From contig JAFGWD010000154.1 in NCBI GenBank assembly GCA_016937315.1, positions 1 through 10,571 on the forward strand: DNA of 10,571 nt. The letters are read 5' to 3'. The stretch's first letter is position 1, and each line of letters opens with the position of its first letter. Origin of the DNA: Rhodospirillaceae bacterium. GTDB lineage: Bacteria; Pseudomonadota; Alphaproteobacteria; Rhodospirillales; Rhodospirillaceae. Positions 6,966-10,571 of the stretch are shown here, in pieces. The position numbers were made by a program, and so were the translations under genes. The notes under the pieces are model-generated. The model saw only the letters and a list, made by a program, of their open reading frames with translations, was not told the DNA's origin and did no database searches.

Positions 6966-7387
6966 ACCTCATCCCCTGGAATGTCGATACGTGCACCGGG
7001 GTGCAGGATGCGTGTGCCCGAGGGATCGTTTTCGAGAACGACGTCGCGAAAATGGACGCGATCCAATGGGTCTTCGGCGGGGAGGGGGTCGATCTTGGTT
7101 TCGACCACGAGGTCTTGTCCGCCGCCGACCAGCAACAAGTGTTGCACGTCGTCACGGCTAACGAGGACGAGTCGTCGCTGGGCGTCAATGGGCCGGATTT
7201 CCAAAATCGACAAACGGCGGGATTTTGCGCCGCTGCGAGAGACAGACATGCCCAGGCCGAGACGCCGGATCAGCCACGCCGCCAGCAAAATGAGGCCGAC
7301 AACCAGCGTTAAAATGGCGATTAAGCGGCCGATTGCCGCACCGTCTAGAAGTGAATCAGCAGTCAAGGAGGCGTGCTCCCTCGTCAA
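6962..7387 (-). CDS. fliO: Flagellar biosynthesis protein FliO
   Basis: FliO is a small membrane protein that helps FliP fold and assemble into the export gate. The 141-residue frame has one membrane segment (about 20-40, ILTLVVGLILLAAWLIRRLG) followed by a cytoplasmic domain with the family-like RRLSILEIRPIDAQRRLVLV segment. That domain resembles the FliO/FliZ fold. Position directly before fliP, with an ATGA overlap, supports the call more strongly than the sequence, since FliO is poorly conserved. The start is ambiguous. TTG at 7387 overlaps the stop of the upstream gene (TTGA). A second in-frame TTG at 7366 has a better Shine-Dalgarno (AGGGAG at 7381-7376, nine bases away) and would remove seven residues. 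Either way the start is a rare TTG, which suggests low expression. Confidence 0.85.
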   Translation of the reverse strand: MTREHASLTADSLLDGAAIGRLIAILTLVVGLILLAAWLIRRLGLGMSVSRSGAKSRRLSILEIRPIDAQRRLVLVSRDDVQHLLLVGGGQDLVVETKIDPLPAEDPLDRVHFRDVVLENDPSGTRILHPGARIDIPGDEV

Positions 7388-7650
7388 AGGCCTGTGGTGG
7401 CGTTGCGCCGATGCGTGTTTAGGATCTTTGCATAGGCATCTAGGTCGGCGTCAAGAGCATTGAGCGCCAGAGCCGCTTGATGACGGCGATCTGTGGGGAG
7501 TGTTCCGGCCAAGGCACACAGGCCCGCGATGTCCTCGGGGAGACGGGACAGGCTGAACCAATTGCCTCGGGCGAGTGCGCGGTTGGCATCGTCGATGCGG
7601 CGGCGCAGACTTTGGATACGGATCATCATTTCGGAATAGGGCGTGGACAT
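7384..7650 (-). CDS. Small helical protein of unknown function in the fliO-fliP operon
   Basis: I do not recognise this 88-residue protein. It is predicted to be soluble and almost wholly alpha-helical. An Arg-rich amphipathic helix at about 5-28 (including IRIQSLRRRIDDANRALARG) is followed by a second around 36-50, a short turn, and a long C-terminal helix at about 55-82. There is no signal peptide, membrane segment or cysteine pair. It is real on context: its ATG overlaps the stop of the gene before it by one base (TAATG), its own stop overlaps the TTG of fliO, and it lies inside a flagellar export operon. The small size, helical make-up and location would suit an export chaperone of FlgN/FliT type or a binding partner of the switch-domain protein next to it. 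That is inference only. Confidence 0.75.
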   Translation of the reverse strand: MSTPYSEMMIRIQSLRRRIDDANRALARGNWFSLSRLPEDIAGLCALAGTLPTDRRHQAALALNALDADLDAYAKILNTHRRNATTGL

Positions 7651-7979
7651 TATGGTGTTGCCTCCGGTTCTGCCGGCAGCGTGCCGTTGGCACGATAGAC
7701 GTAAGCCAGAATCTCTGCCACGGCGGCAAAGGCTTCCAGTGGAATTTCGGTATCGACATCAATGGCGGAGAGAATCTCAGCCAGGTCGGCGTCCTCACGC
7801 ACTTTGACGCCGTTGGCAAAGGCCAGTGCGAGGATGTGCTCGGCAATGGCCCCACGGGCAGAGGCCACAATGCGGGGTGCGTTATCTGTTGCCGCGTCAT
7901 AGGACAGAGCAACCGCCGTTTGGTTCATGTCATGAACCGGTGGTTTTGCTGTGTGGTCGTGTGAGGCGCGGTCTTGCAT
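7650..7979 (-). CDS. Stand-alone FlhB C-terminal-domain homologue (FlhX-like)
   Basis: The 109-residue protein corresponds to the cytoplasmic C-terminal domain of FlhB/YscU, the switch that changes substrate class in type III export. The membrane part is absent. The match runs from about 22 (AVALSYD) through NAPRIVA (33-39) and NGVKVRED (55-62) to the highly typical end IPLEAFAAVAEILAYVYR (79-96). FlhB cleaves itself at NPTH. By aligning the conserved AVALxYD stretch, that site falls on Asp17-Met18-Asn19-Gln20, so the motif is missing and self-cleavage is not expected. Proteins of this kind (FlhX of epsilonproteobacteria, YlqH of Bacillus) are known and can stand in for the cleaved FlhB fragment. 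The first ATG is at 7979. An alternative ATG at 7928 (Met18) would start the protein almost exactly at the FlhB cleavage point. It is the first gene of the minus-strand operon. Confidence 0.85.
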   Translation of the reverse strand: MQDRASHDHTAKPPVHDMNQTAVALSYDAATDNAPRIVASARGAIAEHILALAFANGVKVREDADLAEILSAIDVDTEIPLEAFAAVAEILAYVYRANGTLPAEPEATP

Positions 7980-8180
7980 GGCCTGGATCCGATCCGTGGG
8001 TCATCTCAGACTCCCACTGTCTCAAAAGGCCGTGAAGAAACCCTTAAAGCCGCTGGTTGTGGGACGTTTCCGGTGTGTTGCGGTCTTTTACCGAATGTTA
8101 AAGGCCTTGAGCCATACTCAGAAGGAATCGAAGTCTGTTCCAGTGTGGCTGGGCTTCGCGAACCGAGGGGCAAAGGGCCA
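7980..8180. promoter_or_regulatory. Divergent intergenic region between the FlhB-like operon and flgB
   Basis: These 201 bases separate two divergently read flagellar operons, so promoters for both should lie here or just inside the neighbouring genes. I looked for sigma-54 (GG-N10-GC), FliA-type sigma-28 and CtrA (TTAA-N7-TTAA) sites on both strands and found no convincing match. Two separate TTAA tetramers, at 8044-8047 and 8098-8101, sit in similar surroundings (TTAAAGCC and TTAAAGGCC). A short palindrome TTCGCGAA is at 8155-8162. The plus frame of flgB happens to stay open through this region, but translation of it lacks any flagellar similarity. Confidence 0.4.
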
Positions 8181-8603
8181 ATGGACCTTCAGAACCTGAC
8201 CTTTTTTCAGATGGCGCAGCAGCGCATGGATTGGCTGGCACAACGGCAAAAGGTGGTGTCGCAGAATCTTGCCAATGCCAATACACCGGGTTATGCCGCG
8301 CAGGATCTGAAACCGGTCGATTTCAGAAGCACGTTGTCGCGTTCCTTGGCCAAAGACAGTCAGTCAGTGGCGGCCACGCGTACCGACCCTAAGCACTTGT
8401 CTGGTTCTTTGCCGCAGAGTGGTCCCTATCGCGTCGAGACCCAGCGCAGACCCTATGAATACACCCTGGATAAAAATGGGGTGGATGTCGAAGAACAGAT
8501 GTCCAAGGCGGCCAGCAACCGGACGCAGTACGAAGTCGCGGCGAACTTGTTTTCCAAGAACCTGAGCATGATCAAGACGGCGTTGGGACGTAATGGCTCG
8601 TGA
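8181..8603 (+). CDS. flgB: Flagellar proximal rod protein FlgB
   Basis: FlgB forms part of the proximal rod of the flagellar drive shaft, outside the inner membrane, and is exported by the flagellar type III system. The 140-residue protein carries the axial-protein N-terminal motif QNLANANTPGYAAQD (28-42). Its heptad-like C-terminal helix, about 98-137, contains the VDVEEQMSKAASNRTQYEVA stretch typical of FlgB. The start at 8181 is chosen because residue 1 begins the conserved MDLQNLTFF-type N-terminus and because a GAGGGG (8165-8170) lies ten bases upstream. The frame stays open further upstream but shows no family similarity there. It is the first gene of the flgBC-fliEQR operon, and flgC follows after 26 bases. 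Confidence 0.96.
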   Translation: MDLQNLTFFQMAQQRMDWLAQRQKVVSQNLANANTPGYAAQDLKPVDFRSTLSRSLAKDSQSVAATRTDPKHLSGSLPQSGPYRVETQRRPYEYTLDKNGVDVEEQMSKAASNRTQYEVAANLFSKNLSMIKTALGRNGS

Positions 8604-8629
8604 TCGGGCGCGAGTGAAGGAGCAAGGCA

Positions 8630-9040
8630 ATGGATGACTTGATGGTTAGCACGCAGGTTTCCACGTCGGGAATGAAGGCCCAGGCAACGCGGTTGCGTGT
8701 TGTTTCCGAAAACATTGCGAATGCGGATTCTATTGGGTCCTCTCCGGGGGAGGCACCGTATCGCCGCAAGACTCTCTCCTTCAAAAGTGCGCTCAATCGT
8801 GAAATCGGCGCGGAGGTGGTAAAAGTGAATAAGATATCAACGGATCGTTCGGATTTTGAAAAGCGCTATGACCCCAACCATCCGGCTTCGGGTGCCGATG
8901 GCTATGTGCAGTTGCCGAATGTGAACCCATTGGTCGAGATGATGGATATGCGCGAGGCACAGCGCGGCTATGAAGCCAATCTGAACGCTATGCAGATCAG
9001 CCGCCAGATGATTTCCAAAACCGTGGATATGCTGAAGTAA
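8630..9040 (+). CDS. flgC: Flagellar proximal rod protein FlgC
   Basis: FlgC is the second proximal rod protein, exported and stacked next to FlgB. The 136 residues are a usual length. The N-terminal axial motif is present as SENIANADSIGSSPGEAPYRRK (split around 27-47), with the Ser/Gly-rich insertion common in FlgC. The C-terminal segment NPLVEMMDMREAQRGYEANL (98-117), followed by a helix ending in SKTVDMLK, is diagnostic of the family. AAGGAG at 8617-8622 sits seven bases ahead of the ATG. An alternative ATG five codons in (residue 5) is less well placed. A 14-base palindrome starts at its stop codon. Confidence 0.97.
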   Translation: MDDLMVSTQVSTSGMKAQATRLRVVSENIANADSIGSSPGEAPYRRKTLSFKSALNREIGAEVVKVNKISTDRSDFEKRYDPNHPASGADGYVQLPNVNPLVEMMDMREAQRGYEANLNAMQISRQMISKTVDMLK

Positions 9041-9053
9041 AGCCCATGGGCTT
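9040..9053. repeat. Perfect 14-base palindrome between flgC and fliE
   Basis: AAGCCCATGGGCTT is its own reverse complement and starts on the last base of the flgC stop codon. In RNA it could form a 5-pair stem with a CATG loop. There is no T run, so it is not a terminator. It may be a stability or processing element within the operon message, or chance. Confidence 0.5.
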
Positions 9054-9077
9054 GAAAGAATGAAGGGGTAAGGCGCG

Positions 9078-9401
9078 ATGACTGTCTCCATGAACATGGC
9101 CTTGAATGCATATCGCAGCGCGGCGCAGAGTTTTGATGCGGCGAGCTTGGGCGGAACTCAGAAGGGCGAAACCATTCAGCCGGGGCAGGCCTTTTCCGAT
9201 ATGGTGAAGGACAATCTGAGCGAGGCGGTGGACGCGGGTAAGAAAAGTGAGCAAATGAGTCTTTTGGCCTTGCAGGGTAAGGCCGATATGCGCGAAGTCG
9301 TAAACGCGGTGGCGAATGCTGAAACCGCATTGCAGACGGTTGTTGCGGTGCGCGATAAAGTCTTGTCCGCGTATCAGGAAATCCTCAAGATGTCGATCTA
9401 A
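9078..9401 (+). CDS. fliE: Flagellar hook-basal body complex protein FliE
   Basis: FliE joins the MS ring and export gate to the rod and is the first substrate exported by the flagellar system. The 107 residues match the family length of about 100-110. The N-terminal part contains the FSDMVKDNLSEAVDAGKKSE region (39-58). The C-terminal half carries the typical GKADMREVVNAVANAETALQ pattern (67-86) and ends in a helix with AVRDKVLSAYQEILKM (89-104), the most conserved FliE signature. The ATG has AAGGGG at 9063-9068 upstream. It lies between the rod genes and the export-gate genes, which fits its adaptor role. Confidence 0.97.
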   Translation: MTVSMNMALNAYRSAAQSFDAASLGGTQKGETIQPGQAFSDMVKDNLSEAVDAGKKSEQMSLLALQGKADMREVVNAVANAETALQTVVAVRDKVLSAYQEILKMSI

Positions 9402-9428
9402 AGGCTCGCGATCGACGGACAGCATAGG

Positions 9429-9695
9429 ATGAATGAAGCACAGGTTCTGGAAGTCGCACGGGAGTCGATTCTGACACTGGTCATGGTGGTGGCCCCTGTG
9501 TTGTTGATCGGCATGGCGATTGGCTTGACGATTTCTTTGTTTCAGACGTTGACGCAGATTCAGGAAATGACATTGACCTTTGTTCCAAAGGTTCTGGTGG
9601 TGTTTGTTTCCCTCATTCTTTTGCTTCCCTATATGTTCCACGAGATCCAAGTTTTCAGCGAGCATATGTTCGATCTGATCATCGCACCGCGTTAG
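9429..9695 (+). CDS. fliQ: Flagellar export-gate protein FliQ
   Basis: FliQ is a small gate subunit that wraps the FliP-FliR core. It has 88 residues, the normal length. There are two hydrophobic hairpin helices, about 15-37 (LTLVMVVAPVLLIGMAIGLT) and about 51-71 (FVPKVLVVFVSLILLLPYM), joined by the conserved loop SLFQTLTQIQEMTLTFVPK (36-54). The start ATG at 9429 directly follows AGG; a GGACAG slightly further upstream is the better-placed but weak ribosome binding site. The stop is 9 bases before the fliR ATG, so translation of the two is probably coupled. Confidence 0.97.
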   Translation: MNEAQVLEVARESILTLVMVVAPVLLIGMAIGLTISLFQTLTQIQEMTLTFVPKVLVVFVSLILLLPYMFHEIQVFSEHMFDLIIAPR

Positions 9696-9704
9696 GGCCC
9701 GAGG

Positions 9705-10469
9705 ATGCTGGAGCAACTTCTTGCCCTCGACATTTATCATTTTGCTCTGATTTTCACACGCTTGAGCGGTGCCTTCCTGGCGTTGCCTGGGTTTTCTGCC
9801 TCCTTTGTTCAGGTGCGGATACGTCTGTTTATTGCCTTAGGCGTTAGTGCTGCATTGATGCCGTTGCTGGTCGATCAATTGCCGCCGATGCCTGCTGCAG
9901 TTGGGGATCTTGTGTGGCTGATTGTCTATGAATTGACGATTGGGGTCTTTGTTGGTGCGATCGCGCAAACCTTGATCGCGTCGTTGCACTTTGCCGGAAC
10001 GGTGGTGGGATTGACCGCAGGTCTTGCCAATGCCTTCGTTTTTGATCCGGTTAGTGAATCGCAAGGGGCCTTGATTACCGGTTTCCTTAACCTGATCGCA
10101 ATGATCCTAATTTTCATGACCGGCACCCATATTCTGATGCTTGAAGCCGTGGCAGAAACCTTTTCTCTGTTCCCTTCCGGGGGGCATTTGCCGATTGGTG
10201 ATTTAGCGGATTATCTGGCGCGAACCTTGGCAAAGAGTTTTTCCATTGGCCTGCGTTTGGCGTCTCCTTTTATTGTGTTTTCCATCGTGTTTCAGACGGC
10301 AATGGGTGTCACGGCGCGTTTGATGCCACAGATGAATGTGTTCTTCATCGGGTTGCCGCTACAGATTTTGCTGGCATTGTCGTTGATGATGCTGGTGCTG
10401 CCCAGCATCATGCTATGGTTCATGCGCTATTACGAAGACAGCTTGCGGGCCTTTTTCGCGGGGGGGTGA
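9705..10469 (+). CDS. fliR: Flagellar export-gate protein FliR
   Basis: FliR caps the FliP pentamer to complete the secretion pore. The 254-residue protein has five to six hydrophobic segments. The N-terminal pattern is RLSGAFLALPGFSASFVQVR (19-38), then ALGVSAALMPLL, then the long GLTAGLANAFVFDPVSESQG loop region (102-121) that is typical of FliR. The conserved LMPQMNVFFIGLPLQILLAL stretch (206-225) precedes the last membrane helix. The ATG at 9705 is preceded by GAGG, and the gene follows fliQ by 9 bases. It is not fused to FlhB, as it is in some species. The last codons lie in a run of seven G (10460-10466) just before TGA. Confidence 0.97.
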   Translation: MLEQLLALDIYHFALIFTRLSGAFLALPGFSASFVQVRIRLFIALGVSAALMPLLVDQLPPMPAAVGDLVWLIVYELTIGVFVGAIAQTLIASLHFAGTVVGLTAGLANAFVFDPVSESQGALITGFLNLIAMILIFMTGTHILMLEAVAETFSLFPSGGHLPIGDLADYLARTLAKSFSIGLRLASPFIVFSIVFQTAMGVTARLMPQMNVFFIGLPLQILLALSLMMLVLPSIMLWFMRYYEDSLRAFFAGG

Positions 10470-10543
10470 TCCTCTGACGGTAGGATGCCTTAGGACGTAG
10501 ACTCATAAATCCCGCCGAATTGCGTTGGTCGCCAAGGGATACA

Positions 10544-10571
10544 ATGGCAGGAGCCGCCGCGAAGGCGATGC
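10544..10571 (+). CDS. Possible start of the next gene, cut by the window edge
   Basis: An ATG at 10544 follows AAGGG (10534-10538) by five bases and stays open for the nine codons visible, reading M-A-G-A-A-A-K-A-M. In many relatives flhB follows fliR. These residues do not show the acidic, TEEPT-containing start of FlhB, but too little is visible to exclude it. The 74 bases between fliR and this ATG contain no clear terminator. Confidence 0.25.

Noticed and set aside
8044..8101. Possible CtrA site from two TTAA tetramers
   Set aside because: The half sites are 50 bases apart rather than 7, so they do not make a CtrA box.
8147..8160. Possible sigma-54 promoter (GG...GC) upstream of flgB
   Set aside because: The spacing between GG and GC is one base short and the flanking consensus is missing. 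It also lies too close to the Shine-Dalgarno.
7974..8180. Upstream extension of the flgB frame by 69 codons
   Set aside because: The added residues show no FlgB similarity. FlgB proteins start near the residue encoded at 8181, which also has a GAGGGG upstream.
8997..9740. 247-codon open frame on the minus strand
   Set aside because: It is antisense to fliE and fliQ and rich in His and Gln, as expected from reverse reading of hydrophobic coding sequence.
10460..10466. Run of seven G at the end of fliR as a phase-variable tract
   Set aside because: It lies in the last codons, so slippage would alter only the extreme C-terminus. No other sign of phase variation is present.

Overview
The window reads as a piece of an alphaproteobacterial chromosome, most likely from a flagellated member of the Rhodospirillales or a close relative. 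The reasons are the protein styles of SpeD, SpeE and the flagellar rod and export proteins, the gene order flgB-flgC-fliE-fliQ-fliR, and a moderately high GC content. The genus cannot be fixed from this stretch alone. Coding density is high, and no gene-free stretch exceeds about 200 bases.

Left part (1-5222, plus strand). The window opens inside a long gene for a repeat-type (TPR-like) protein whose N-terminus lies upstream. After a 148-base gap with clear RNA-folding potential come speD and speE, which overlap by 7 bases. They encode the two enzymes that turn S-adenosylmethionine and putrescine into spermidine. A secreted LivK/LivJ-type substrate-binding protein follows 73 bases later, and a strong intrinsic terminator closes the block.

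Middle part (5221-7979, minus strand). Five genes are packed head to tail and are probably one transcript, read right to left. They are a stand-alone copy of the FlhB C-terminal switch domain, an 88-residue protein of unknown function, fliO, fliP, and a PLP-dependent serine/threonine dehydratase or racemase. Three of the four junctions overlap by 1 to 4 bases.

Right part (8181-10571, plus strand). Divergent from that operon is flgB-flgC-fliE-fliQ-fliR. It encodes the proximal rod proteins, the rod/MS-ring adaptor, and two of the three export-gate subunits. The export gate FliP-FliQ-FliR is therefore built from two divergent transcripts that share a 201-base intergenic region. A possible start of the next gene is cut by the right edge.

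Most of the window is conventional housekeeping and flagellar content. The parts most worth a second look are the cleavage-motif-less FlhB C-terminal homologue with its unidentified small partner gene, the structured leader of speD, and the racemase-like residue pattern in the enzyme attached to the fliOP operon. I see no insertion sequence, CRISPR array, tRNA or rRNA gene, or prophage.
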